A stretch of DNA of 64,000 nucleotides from Streptomyces violaceoruber (GTDB lineage: Bacteria > Actinomycetota > Actinomycetes > Streptomycetales > Streptomycetaceae): positions 4,526,001-4,590,000 of the forward strand of contig NZ_CP137734.1 in assembly GCF_033406955.1 (NCBI RefSeq), read 5' to 3'. The translations under genes were made by a program, and so were the position numbers. The notes beneath the pieces are model-generated. The model was not told the origin of the DNA, ran no database searches, and worked only from the letters and a program-made list of their open reading frames with translations. Within the stretch, counting starts at the first letter, position 1, and each line of letters opens with the position of its first letter. This document shows, in pieces, positions 1 to 8,270 of this stretch.

Positions 1-30
1 GACACTGGCCGGCTGAGTCGCGGCCGGGGC

Positions 31-58
31 CGGGGCCGGGGCGCCGGCCCCGGCCCCG
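31..58. terminator. GC-rich hairpin, probable terminator of an upstream gene
   Basis: The arms CGGGGCCGGGGC (31-42) and GCCCCGGCCCCG (47-58) are perfect reverse complements around a 4-base loop. No gene start lies to its left inside the window, so it probably ends a gene that finishes near position 16 (a TGA is present there in one frame) or acts in both directions. The rest of 1-212 shows no open frame I can support. Confidence 0.55.
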
Positions 59-212
59 CGTCGCCGGGCGGGGCCGGACGCGTCGTTCCGGCCCTCACCC
101 AGCGTCACATCCCCGTGTCCGCGCACGTCACCGGCCTGATAACGTCCCGCCAACGGCCGATTCTTTTCTTCCTCCGGTCCGCCAACACCGTTCCGTCGCT
201 GAGAGGTTGACC

Positions 213-1118
213 ATGCCGGACGCCGCCGCAGAACCGGGCACCGCTGCCGCGAGGGACGCGGCGGAGGAGAAATCGGCCCTCTCCCACCCGGCGGTCGAAC
301 CCGACAGCACCGCCGGTTACGGCGACCACCCCGACCAGGTGATCGACTTCTACCTGCCGCGCGGCGGGGCGGGCCCGGACGAGGCCGCTCCCGTCGTGGT
401 GGTCCTGCACGGGGGCTCGTGGCGGGCCCCGTACGACCGGCGGCACATCAGCCCGTTCGCCGGCTTCCTGGCCCGCCGGGGCTTCGCCGTGGCCAGTGTG
501 GAGTACCGGCGCGGTGCGGAGGGGCCCGATGCGGAGGGGGCGGGTGGTGATCCCGTCGCGGGACGCTGGCCCGACACGTTCGACGACGTGGCCGCCGCAC
601 TGGACGCCCTCCCCGAGCTGGTCCGGCAGCACCTGCCGCGGGCGGACGCGCGGCGCGTGGTGCTCACCGGCCACTCCGCCGGCGGCCACCTCGCCCTGTG
701 GGCGGCCGCCCGGCACCTGCTGCCCGCGGACGCCCCGTGGCTGACCGACCGCCCGGCGCCCCTGCGCGGCGTGGTCGCGCTCGCGCCGATCGCCGACTTC
801 GAGGTCGCCGACCGGCTCGGCGTGTGCGGTGGCGCGGCGCGGCAACTGCTGGGCGACGGCGAGCTGTTCGCCGGGCGCCGCCCGTACGCGGACCCCGCCC
901 TGCTGCTGCCCACGGGGATCGCGACGACCCTCGTGCAGGGCCGCGCCGACGTGGACGTCCCGCAGGCGGTCGCCGAGGCGTACGCGGACGCGGCGGCCAA
1001 GGCCGGGGAGGTGGTGGGGGTGACCTTGCTGGAGGACGTCGGCCACTACCCGCTGATCGACCCGGCGGCGGACGCGTGTGCGGTGGTTGCGGAGGAGATC
1101 GCGCAGTTGGCCTGGTGA
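213..1118 (+). CDS. alpha/beta hydrolase, possibly kynurenine formamidase
   Basis: The protein has 301 residues. It shows an HGGSW oxyanion-hole motif near residue 65, a GHSAGG nucleophile elbow in the middle, a DVDVP segment carrying the likely acid and GHYPLID with the likely histidine near the C-terminus. That order is the alpha/beta hydrolase fold of the esterase/kynurenine-formamidase group (HGGxW type). I recall that S. coelicolor keeps a tryptophan-catabolic kynurenine gene set in this part of its chromosome, which is why I suggest that substrate, but the neighbours that would prove it lie outside the window. The ATG at 213 follows GAGAGG at 201-206; a TTG two codons earlier overlaps that ribosome site and is less likely. 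No signal peptide is seen, so it is cytoplasmic. Confidence 0.8.
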   Translation: MPDAAAEPGTAAARDAAEEKSALSHPAVEPDSTAGYGDHPDQVIDFYLPRGGAGPDEAAPVVVVLHGGSWRAPYDRRHISPFAGFLARRGFAVASVEYRRGAEGPDAEGAGGDPVAGRWPDTFDDVAAALDALPELVRQHLPRADARRVVLTGHSAGGHLALWAAARHLLPADAPWLTDRPAPLRGVVALAPIADFEVADRLGVCGGAARQLLGDGELFAGRRPYADPALLLPTGIATTLVQGRADVDVPQAVAEAYADAAAKAGEVVGVTLLEDVGHYPLIDPAADACAVVAEEIAQLAW

Positions 1119-1141
1119 GCGGGCCGCGGGTGTCGTCGTAC

Positions 1142-1156
1142 CCGTAGTACCTGAGA
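1142..1156 (+). promoter_or_regulatory. 15-bp element shared by the two kinase operons (copy 1)
   Basis: CCGTAGTACCTGAGA sits about 107 bp before the start of the secreted-esterase operon. The same block with one change (CCGTAGTACTTGAGA) lies upstream of the second kinase-regulator pair at 5595. The short gap here carries no other open frame. It may be the operator of one or both NarL-type regulators; that is inference. Confidence 0.45.
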
Positions 1157-1262
1157 GCTACCCCGCAGGTGAGTTCCCTGGCGGGACGCGGGTTACCCGG
1201 CCCGGTCCATAACTTCCCTTCCAGACGCGCCCGGTGGGCGGGCGTACTGGAGGGGGGCGGCC

Positions 1263-2252
1263 ATGGGGCCCGGGACGACGGTACGTTGGCGGCGGCGGGT
1301 GAGTGGATGGCGCCGCGCCGGTTGTGCCGCCCTCATCGCCGGTGCCGTGGCGCTTCCCCTCTCCGGGGCCGCGCGGCCCGAGATCCCCGCCCCGCCGCCC
1401 GCCGCGCTCGCGGCCCCGACGGCCGCGACGCTGGAGAAGGCGTACGCCGCCAACCGGGCCAACGCGGCCGAGGCCTCCCGGATGGCCGCCGACCACGGCG
1501 ACCGCCACCGCGCGGCGGCGGACCGCGCGATGGCCGACCGGTCCCGCCGCCTCCTCGCCTTCGACGGCCGGGGCGCCGGACTGGCCACCGAGGTCTTCGG
1601 CGACCTGGCGCGGGCCGACCGCGTCGCCGTCCTGGTCCCCGGCTCCGACACCGGCCTCGACACCTACGGCCGCTTCCGCGCCACCGCCCTGGCCCTGCAC
1701 CGGCAGCTCGTCGCCGAGGCTCCCGCGGGGACCCGCACCGCCGTCGTGGCCTGGCTTGGCTACGAGACGCCGGGCACCGTCAGCACCACCGTCGCCACCA
1801 CCGACCGCGCCGACCGGGCCGCCCCCGAGCTGCGCGCCCTGGTCGGCGACCTGCGCCGGATCACCGGCCCCGGCACCCGCCTCGCCCTCCTGTGCCACTC
1901 CTACGGCTCGGTGGTCTGCGCCCGCGCCGCCGACGGCCTGGAGGTGGCCGACATCGCCCTGGTCGGCAGCCCCGGCACCGGCGCCGACACCGCCGCCGGT
2001 CTGCACTCCGAGGCCCGGATCTGGGCGGGGCGGGGCGCCGAGGACTGGGTGGAGCACGTTCCGCACGTCAGCGCCGACCTCTTCGGCACCACCGTCGGCT
2101 TCGGCACGGACCCGGTCTCCCCGGCCTTCGGCGCCCGGGTCTTCGACGCCGGGGACGGCGGCCACAGCGACTACTTCGACCCCGGCTCCCGCTCCCTGAC
2201 GAACCTGGCCCGGATCGCCCTGGGCGAGACCACGGAGGTGACCCATGCCTGA
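1263..2252 (+). CDS. secreted alpha/beta hydrolase (DUF1023-like)
   Basis: A basic start (RWRRR..GWRR) and a hydrophobic stretch ending near AALAAP form a signal peptide, so the enzyme should be exported. The mature part has a strand ending VLVPGSDTG and a nucleophile elbow CHSYGS near residue 210, with GHSDYF near the end supplying a likely histidine. This matches the DUF1023 actinobacterial hydrolase family; the substrate is unknown. GGAGGGGGG at 1249-1257 supports the ATG at 1263. The stop overlaps the next start by 8 bp (ATGCCTGA), so it is the first gene of a four-gene operon with an acyltransferase, kinase and regulator. That suggests cell-envelope surveillance, by inference. Confidence 0.8.
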   Translation: MGPGTTVRWRRRVSGWRRAGCAALIAGAVALPLSGAARPEIPAPPPAALAAPTAATLEKAYAANRANAAEASRMAADHGDRHRAAADRAMADRSRRLLAFDGRGAGLATEVFGDLARADRVAVLVPGSDTGLDTYGRFRATALALHRQLVAEAPAGTRTAVVAWLGYETPGTVSTTVATTDRADRAAPELRALVGDLRRITGPGTRLALLCHSYGSVVCARAADGLEVADIALVGSPGTGADTAAGLHSEARIWAGRGAEDWVEHVPHVSADLFGTTVGFGTDPVSPAFGARVFDAGDGGHSDYFDPGSRSLTNLARIALGETTEVTHA

Positions 2253-3519
2253 CCTTGACCCGGCCCCGGCCCCGGCCCCGGCCCCGACTGCGGCCTCGAC
2301 CCCGACTGCGACCCCGACCGGCACACCGTCGCTCGCGCGCGGCGCCCTGCGCGGGGCCGCCGCCCGTGTCGACGCGGCCACCCCGGCGGGCCGGGACCGG
2401 GCCGTGGACGCCCTGCGCGCCTTCGCCATCCTCGGTGTGGTCCTGGGGCACTGGCTGGTGACGGCCCTGGTCGCCGACGGCACCAGCCTGCACGCGGCCA
2501 GCCCGCTGGGGGAGATGCCCTGGCTGGCGCCGGTCTCCTGGGCCTTCCAGACCCTCGCCGTGTTCTTCCTGGTCGGCGGCCATGTCGCCACCCGCGGATA
2601 CGCGTCGGCCCGGGCCCGGGGCGAGTCCTACGGCCGCTGGCTGACCGCCCGGCTGTCCCGGCTCTTCCGGCCGGTCCTGGCGGTCCTCGCCCTGTGGACG
2701 GTGACGGCGGCGCTGCTCCTGTGCACGGGCGCGGACTTCGTGACCGTGCACACGCTGGTGAAGCTGGCGCTGTCCCCGATGTGGTTCCTGCTGGTCTTCG
2801 CCGCGCTGACCGCGGCGACGCCGCTGGTGACCCGGCTGCATCCGCTGTGGCCGCTGGTCGTCGTCCTCCACATCGACCTGCTGCGCTTCGGTCTCGGCGC
2901 CCCGTCCTGGCTCGGCTGGGTCAACCTCGCCGCCGGCTGGCTGGTCCCCTACACCCTGGGCGCCGCCTGGTCCCGCGGTGAGCTGGACCGCCGCCGATCG
3001 GGCTGGATCCTGCTGACCGGCGGCACGGCGGCGACCGCGGCGCTCGTCGCCTGGGCGGGCTACCCGGCGTCGATGGTCGGCGTCCCCGGCGCGTCCGTGT
3101 CGAACCTCGACCCGCCGACCCTGGCCGCCGTCACCTTCGGCCTGGCCCAGTGCGGGCTCGCCTTGCTGCTGCGCGAGCGGCTGCGCCGTGCGATGCGGCG
3201 TCCCGTGGCCTGGGCGGCGATCGCGCTGGCCAACCTCTCCGCGATGACGATCTTCCTCTGGCACCAGACGGCCCTGATGGCGACCACGGCCACCGGGCTC
3301 CTGGCGGGCCGTCTGCCCGGCCTGCACACGCGTCCCGACGGCCTGGACTGGGTCGCGGCCCGGATCGCCTGGCTCCCGGTGTTCGCGCTGGTCCTGGCCG
3401 GCTGCTGGGCCACCTTCCGCTCCTGCGAACAGCACGGCCCAGGACGGCGCCGTACCCGGGTCGTGCGCGCGCACCGCCCGCGGCGCCCGGCGACCACGGC
3501 AGGTGCACGCCATGTCTAG
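2245..3519 (+). CDS. membrane acyltransferase, acyltransferase-3 (OafA-like) family
   Basis: 424 residues. After an alanine-proline-rich N-terminus (repeated AP, from CCGGCC repeats) comes DALRAFAILGVVLGHWL, the signature of integral-membrane acyltransferase-3 proteins with the histidine at the end of the first helix. About ten hydrophobic segments follow. Such enzymes transfer acyl groups to sugars or lipids of the envelope; the acceptor cannot be told here. GGAGGTG at 2234-2240 precedes the ATG. The gene overlaps the hydrolase before it and the kinase after it (ATGTCTAG), so all are probably co-translated. Confidence 0.85.
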   Translation: MPDLDPAPAPAPAPTAASTPTATPTGTPSLARGALRGAAARVDAATPAGRDRAVDALRAFAILGVVLGHWLVTALVADGTSLHAASPLGEMPWLAPVSWAFQTLAVFFLVGGHVATRGYASARARGESYGRWLTARLSRLFRPVLAVLALWTVTAALLLCTGADFVTVHTLVKLALSPMWFLLVFAALTAATPLVTRLHPLWPLVVVLHIDLLRFGLGAPSWLGWVNLAAGWLVPYTLGAAWSRGELDRRRSGWILLTGGTAATAALVAWAGYPASMVGVPGASVSNLDPPTLAAVTFGLAQCGLALLLRERLRRAMRRPVAWAAIALANLSAMTIFLWHQTALMATTATGLLAGRLPGLHTRPDGLDWVAARIAWLPVFALVLAGCWATFRSCEQHGPGRRRTRVVRAHRPRRPATTAGARHV

Positions 3520-4891
3520 GGTGGAGCCCGTGACGCGATGGGGGAAGCGGCAGTGGGCCCGGTCCCGGACCCGGGCCGAGCGCATGCTGCGCGTGCTCCA
3601 CGACGACCTGTGGACGTGGCGGGCCGATCCACTGCCGCCGTCGGTGTGGCTGCGCTGGGTCCCGCACGGCGTCGTCCTCCTCGCCACATTCGGCGTGCTG
3701 CTCGGGGACGCCGCCCAACTCGGGGACAACGGCGGGATCGAACCGGGGTTCGCCTTCCTCATCGCCATCGTCCAGGCGGGCGCGATGGCGCTCGCGCTGT
3801 GGCGACCGGTCGCGGCGTGGTGGCTGTCGATGGCGGGCATGCTGGTCGGGGCCTTCGCCGTGCGGGCCGAGATGGTCCCGGGCGGCTACGAGTTCACCTG
3901 GCCGTGGACGGCCGCCGGGCTCATCGGGCACCTGTTCGTGATGCTGCTGCTCGCCCTGCGGGTGCGTACGCGCGTGTCCCTGGAGGCGCTGGCCCTGACC
4001 GCGCTCACCACCTACCTGGTGCAGGGCGTGATGGGCGCGCCGAACTACCTGCCGACCGGCCAGCTCGCCGCCATCCTGTTCACGGTCGTCGTCGTCCTCG
4101 GCATCGCCCTGCGAGGCCGCCGTGAAGCACGCAACCAGCTGGCCGAGCAGACCACGCTCACCGCCGAGGAGCGGGCCCGGCGCACCCTGCTGGAGGAGCG
4201 CGGCCGCATCGCGCGCGAGCTGCACGACGTGGTCGCCCACCACATGTCGGTGATCTCCATCCAGGCCCAGGTCGCGCCCCTCCTCGTGGAGAACCCGTCG
4301 GACGAACTCAAGGAGAACCTCGCCGGCATCCGGCAGAACGCCCTGGAGGCGCTCACCGAGCTGCGCCGGGTGCTGGGCGTGCTGCGCTCCGAGCACCCGG
4401 ACCTGCCGGTGGCCCCCGCGGCGGGCGACGGAGCCACGCCGCACGCCCCGCAGCCGACGCTCGACCGGCTCGACGCGCTGGTGGAGAACACCCGGGCCGC
4501 CGGGCTGTCCGTGACCACCGATACGGGCGGGACACGCCGACCGCTGCCGCCCGGCGTGGAGCTGTCGGCGTACCGGATCGTGCAGGAGGCGCTCAGCAAC
4601 GTGCTGCGGCACGCGCCGGGCGCGAGTGCCCGGGTCCGCCTCGTCCACCTTCCGACCGGGCTGCGCGTGGAGGTCACCAACACCCGCCCGCAGCGCGCCC
4701 CGGCGCCCTCGCAGGGGGCCGGGCACGGCCTGCTCGGCATGCGGGAGCGGGTGGCGATGCTCGACGGCACGCTGACGGCCCACCCGATGCCGGACGGCGG
4801 CTACCAGGTGGCGGCGTTCCTGCCGGCCGACGGCCCCGGCCTGTCCACCGCACCTTCCCCTGACCCTTCCACCGAGGACGACACCCGATGA
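3512..4891 (+). CDS. NarL-type sensor histidine kinase
   Basis: The N-terminal 170 or so residues form four to five membrane helices with only short loops, so the signal is probably sensed within or close to the membrane. The HisKA_3 dimerisation helix reads RIARELHDVVAHHMS with phospho-acceptor His238. The HATPase domain follows, with the N-box ALSNVLRHAP and the GLLGMRERV segment. The ATG at 3512 overlaps the acyltransferase stop and has AGGTG upstream; a GTG at 3530 behind GGGTGGAG is a real alternative. It ends in an ATGA overlap with its regulator gene. Confidence 0.9.
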   Translation: MSRVEPVTRWGKRQWARSRTRAERMLRVLHDDLWTWRADPLPPSVWLRWVPHGVVLLATFGVLLGDAAQLGDNGGIEPGFAFLIAIVQAGAMALALWRPVAAWWLSMAGMLVGAFAVRAEMVPGGYEFTWPWTAAGLIGHLFVMLLLALRVRTRVSLEALALTALTTYLVQGVMGAPNYLPTGQLAAILFTVVVVLGIALRGRREARNQLAEQTTLTAEERARRTLLEERGRIARELHDVVAHHMSVISIQAQVAPLLVENPSDELKENLAGIRQNALEALTELRRVLGVLRSEHPDLPVAPAAGDGATPHAPQPTLDRLDALVENTRAAGLSVTTDTGGTRRPLPPGVELSAYRIVQEALSNVLRHAPGASARVRLVHLPTGLRVEVTNTRPQRAPAPSQGAGHGLLGMRERVAMLDGTLTAHPMPDGGYQVAAFLPADGPGLSTAPSPDPSTEDDTR

Positions 4892-5574
4892 CGACCAGCA
4901 GCGACGGCCGCGTGATCCGCGTGCTGATCGCCGACGACCAGCAGATGGTCCGGCAGGGTTTCACCGTGCTGCTCAACACCCAGCCCGACATCGAGGTGAT
5001 CGGGCAGGCGGTGGACGGCCTGGACGCCGTGGCCAAGGTCGCCGAGCTGGCCCCGGAGGTCGTCCTGATGGACATCCGGATGCCCGAGCTGGGCGGCATC
5101 GAGGCCACCCGGCGGATCACCACGGCCACCCCGGAGATCCGGGTGCTGGTGCTGACCACCTTCGACCTCGACGAGTACGTGTACGAGGCACTGCGGGCGG
5201 GGGCCTCCGGGTTCCTGCTGAAGGACGCCTCCGCCGACCAGCTCGCCGAGGCCGTCAGGGTGGTGGCCGCCGGTGACGCCCTGCTCGCACCGGGGATCAC
5301 GCGGCGGCTGATCGCGGAGTTCTCCCGGCTGGACGACCGCCCGCGCGCCCCGCTGAAGGCCCGCGTCGGCGAGCTGACCGAGCGGGAGACGGAGGTGCTC
5401 GCCCTGATCGCGCAGGGCCTGTCGAACGCGGAGATCGCCCAGCGCCTGGTGGTCGCCGAGCAGACGGTGAAGACCCACGTCGGCAGGATCCTGGTCAAGC
5501 TGGGCCTCAGGGACCGCACACAGGCGGCGGTGTTCGCGTACGAGTCGGGCCTGGTGCGCCCCGCGGGCTACTGA
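4888..5574 (+). CDS. NarL/LuxR-type response regulator
   Basis: 228 residues. The receiver domain has DDQ near residue 17, phospho-acceptor Asp62 (VVLMDIRMP) and the conserved lysine in FLLKDAS. The C-terminal LuxR-type helix-turn-helix begins LTEREVLAL-like (LTERETEVLALIAQ) and contains SNAEIAQRLVVAEQTVK. It is the cognate partner of the kinase with which it shares an ATGA overlap. It is a close paralogue of the regulator at 7009, with long identical stretches (for example TTFDLDEYVY and LRAGASGFLLKDAS), so the pair arose by duplication. Confidence 0.93.
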   Translation: MTTSSDGRVIRVLIADDQQMVRQGFTVLLNTQPDIEVIGQAVDGLDAVAKVAELAPEVVLMDIRMPELGGIEATRRITTATPEIRVLVLTTFDLDEYVYEALRAGASGFLLKDASADQLAEAVRVVAAGDALLAPGITRRLIAEFSRLDDRPRAPLKARVGELTERETEVLALIAQGLSNAEIAQRLVVAEQTVKTHVGRILVKLGLRDRTQAAVFAYESGLVRPAGY

Positions 5575-5594
5575 GGAGCGACGCGCGGTGGCCC

Positions 5595-5609
5595 CCGTAG
5601 TACTTGAGA
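5595..5609 (+). promoter_or_regulatory. 15-bp element shared by the two kinase operons (copy 2)
   Basis: CCGTAGTACTTGAGA, differing from the copy at 1142 in one base. It lies about 66 bp before the second kinase start, directly upstream of that gene's likely promoter. Confidence 0.45.
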
Positions 5610-5662
5610 CGGACGCCGGAGAACCCGTCTGCACGGGGACGACCGGCCACTCCCGGTCGGCC

Positions 5663-5668
5663 TACCGT
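5663..5668 (+). promoter_or_regulatory. -10 box of a likely leaderless promoter for the second kinase
   Basis: TACCGT ends 6 bases before the GTG at 5675 and no ribosome-binding sequence lies between, which places the transcription start at the start codon itself. No good -35 is evident. Confidence 0.4.
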
Positions 5669-5674
5669 GTGAGC

Positions 5675-7012
5675 GTGACCGAGACGACGCACCAGCAGCA
5701 CGAGGGCGGGACCCGCAGCCAGGAGTACCGGCTGGTGCGGACCTCCCTGCGAGGACTGCGCCAGGACCTGTTCCACGACCCCTTCGCCTACCGAGTCCTG
5801 CCGCCCCGCCACACGGACGGCGCGTTCGTCCGCCGGCTGCCCGGCCGGCTGCGCCCGGACGCGCAGTACCTCCCGCACGCGGTGGTCGGGGCGATCGCGT
5901 TCCTCACCTTCGTCGTCGGCGCGGTCTCGGGCGACCTGCCCGGCGGCGACGTGCCGGCCCTGCTGAGCGGCCTCCTGTGCGCCGTCCCGGTGCTCGCCAC
6001 GCTGGTGCGGCCGATCGGCGCGTTCTGGCTGTCCCTCGCCGTGACCCCGCTGGTCGCGCTCATCAACGGCGCCGGGTGGGACTGGCCCTGGATGCCGGGC
6101 GCGTTCCTCTGCCACCTCGCGGTGCTGATCGTCGTGGCGCTGCGCACCCGGCCCCGCACCGCTGTCTGGATGTGGGTCCTGACCTGCGTGTACGGCTTCG
6201 TCGCGGACGCCTTCTTCGGCGGGTCGTACTACTACACGAACAGCGGTCCCATGATGGTGACGTCCGCGTTCGCCCTGCTCGTGGTCTGTCTCTGGCACAT
6301 ACGGCAGACCGCCCGCAGGGAGGTGACCGCCCAGCAGACGGTCACGGCGCACGAACGCTCCCGCCGCACCCTGCTCGAGGAGCGCACCACCATCGCCCGT
6401 GAGCTGCACGACGTGGTCGCCCACCACATGTCGGTGGTCGCCATCCAGGCGGAGGCCGCGCCCTACCGGGTGGAGAATCCGCCGGAGGAGCTGGAGCGGG
6501 CCTTCGCCACCATCCGGGAGAACGCGGTGGCGGCCCTCACCGAGCTGCGCCGCGTCCTGGGCGTCGTCCGCGCCGAGGACTACGAGGCCCCGGACGCCCC
6601 GCAGCCGACACTCGCCGACCTGGACGCCCTGCTCGCCAACGTCCGCGAGGCGGGCCTGGCCGTGGACAAGGCGGTGACCGGCGCGGTGCGGGAGCTGCCG
6701 CCCGGGGTGGAGCTGTCGGCGTACCGGATCGTGCAGGAGGCGCTGAGCAACAGCCTGCGCCATGCGCCGGGCGCGACGGCCCGCGTCGAGGTCTCCTACG
6801 TCCTGGGCGGTCTGGGCCTGCGCGTGGTCAACACCGCCGTCCCGCCGAACACCCTGGTCAAGGCGTCGCCCGGCGCCGGGCACGGCATCACCGGCATGCG
6901 GGAGCGCGTCTCGATGCTGAACGGCGAGATGACGGCGGGTCCGACGGACGACGGCGGGTACGAGGTGGCGGTCTTCCTGCCGGTCACCGTGCAGACCGAA
7001 GGTGAAGCATGA
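5675..7012 (+). CDS. NarL-type sensor histidine kinase, paralogue of the 3512 kinase
   Basis: 445 residues. The N-terminal half carries about five to six hydrophobic helices (for example VVGAIAFLTFVVGAV and SAFALLVVCLW). The dimerisation helix TIARELHDVVAHHMS holds His245 and the HATPase N-box is ALSNSLRHAPG. Kinase domains of the two paralogues are nearly superimposable while their membrane parts differ, so they probably sense different cues through similar outputs. I start at the GTG rather than the upstream in-frame codon at 5588, because the shared regulatory element and -10 box would otherwise lie inside the gene. It shares an ATGA overlap with its regulator. Confidence 0.88.
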   Translation: MTETTHQQHEGGTRSQEYRLVRTSLRGLRQDLFHDPFAYRVLPPRHTDGAFVRRLPGRLRPDAQYLPHAVVGAIAFLTFVVGAVSGDLPGGDVPALLSGLLCAVPVLATLVRPIGAFWLSLAVTPLVALINGAGWDWPWMPGAFLCHLAVLIVVALRTRPRTAVWMWVLTCVYGFVADAFFGGSYYYTNSGPMMVTSAFALLVVCLWHIRQTARREVTAQQTVTAHERSRRTLLEERTTIARELHDVVAHHMSVVAIQAEAAPYRVENPPEELERAFATIRENAVAALTELRRVLGVVRAEDYEAPDAPQPTLADLDALLANVREAGLAVDKAVTGAVRELPPGVELSAYRIVQEALSNSLRHAPGATARVEVSYVLGGLGLRVVNTAVPPNTLVKASPGAGHGITGMRERVSMLNGEMTAGPTDDGGYEVAVFLPVTVQTEGEA

Positions 7013-7674
7013 CGATCCGCGTACTGATCGCCGACGACCAGATGATGGTGCGCGAGGGCTTCTCGGTCCTGCTGAACGCGATGCCGGACATCGAGGTCGC
7101 CGGCGAGGCGGTCAACGGCCGGGAAGCGGTGGCGAAGGTCCGCGAGCTGTCCCCGGACGTCGTCCTGATGGACATCCGCATGCCCGAGCTGAACGGCATC
7201 GAGGCGACGCGGGAGATCGTCGCGGCGGACAGCACGTCCAAGGTGCTGGTCCTCACCACCTTCGACCTCGACGAGTACGTGTACCAGGCACTGCGCGCGG
7301 GCGCCTCCGGCTTCCTCCTCAAGGACGCCTCGGCCCGCCAGCTCGCGGACGGTGTCCGGGTGGTGGCGGCCGGGGAAGCCCTCCTCGCCCCCTCGATCAC
7401 CAAGCGTCTGATCACCGAGTTCTCCAAGCTCTCCGAGACCCCGCGGCTGATGCCCTCGGCGCAGGCGGCCTACGGCGACCTGACCGATCGCGAGACGGAG
7501 GTGCTGGTCCTGATCGCGCAGGGCCTGTCCAACGGGGAGATCGCCGAGCGCCTGGTGGTCGCCGAGTCGACGATCAAGACCCACGTCAGCCGCATCCTGG
7601 TGAAGCTGGGCCTGCGCGACCGCACCCAGGCGGCGGTCTTCGCCTACGAGGCGCGGCTGGTGACGCCGGGCTGA
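7009..7674 (+). CDS. NarL/LuxR-type response regulator
   Basis: 221 residues with receiver Asp55 (VVLMDIRMP), lysine in FLLKDAS and a C-terminal LuxR-type helix-turn-helix (LTDRETEVLVLIAQ then SNGEIAERLVVAESTIK). Partner of the kinase that it overlaps by four bases. The recognition helix differs only at a few positions from the regulator ending at 5574, consistent with recognition of related DNA sites such as the shared 15-bp element. Confidence 0.93.
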   Translation: MTIRVLIADDQMMVREGFSVLLNAMPDIEVAGEAVNGREAVAKVRELSPDVVLMDIRMPELNGIEATREIVAADSTSKVLVLTTFDLDEYVYQALRAGASGFLLKDASARQLADGVRVVAAGEALLAPSITKRLITEFSKLSETPRLMPSAQAAYGDLTDRETEVLVLIAQGLSNGEIAERLVVAESTIKTHVSRILVKLGLRDRTQAAVFAYEARLVTPG

Positions 7675-7705
7675 CCGCGGGGGCGATGCCGCGGCCGGTC
7701 ACCGG

Positions 7706-8224
7706 TCACCGGCCGCTGTCCGGTTGCTGTTGCTGTTGCTGCCGCAGCTCCCTCCGGCGCCGGCGCCGTTCGCGTCGCCGCCCGCTCCTACGGGCCCGTG
7801 CCCGTGCCAGCCGCTCCTCACGCTGCCGCTGTGCGCGCTCGCGCTGCCTCGATTCGCGCACCGCGTCATTGTTCCACCGCGCGCACCACGGGACGAGCGC
7901 CGCGGACGACACGAGAGCGAGCGCCACGATCCAGTGACCGAGGGAGGTCCCCATGGCCAGGGCGACCACGGCTCCCGCGACCGCGCCGGCCGAGTAGCCC
8001 AGAGCCGGACGCCAGTCCCTGCGGTGGAAGCCGGCCTTGAACGGGACGACGAGCGGGACGGGCGCGATCATCAGCGCGGCGAAGTACTTGCCGCCGCCCT
8101 CCGGGACACCGCAGCCTCCCCTCGGATGCGGCGCGCATCCCACCGTCACCGACCCGGCCAGTCCCCACCCGAACCACAGTGCCAGTCCCGCCGCCAAGGC
8201 GGCCCCCACCCATTTGGCATGCAT
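7706..8224 (-). CDS. small membrane protein with basic, glutamine-rich tail
   Basis: 172 residues, no family recognised. It has a signal-like first helix (AALAAGLALWFGWGLAG), a loop with two cysteines, then three helices around FAALMIAPVPLVVPF, ALGYSAGAVAGAVVALA and WIVALALVSSAALVPW. The C-terminal 50 residues are strongly basic (ARARRSGRRRERRRRRR) and end in six glutamines coded by a TGC/TGT repeat near 7722-7745. The tail may bind nucleic acid or lipid; that is a guess. It converges on the regulator gene ending at 7674. Confidence 0.65.
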   Translation of the reverse strand: MHAKWVGAALAAGLALWFGWGLAGSVTVGCAPHPRGGCGVPEGGGKYFAALMIAPVPLVVPFKAGFHRRDWRPALGYSAGAVAGAVVALAMGTSLGHWIVALALVSSAALVPWCARWNNDAVRESRQRERAQRQREERLARARARRSGRRRERRRRRRELRQQQQQQPDSGR

Positions 8225-8270
8225 CAGCGGAGTGTATGCACCGGCCGGGCCGGCGATCTATCGTCCGTCC

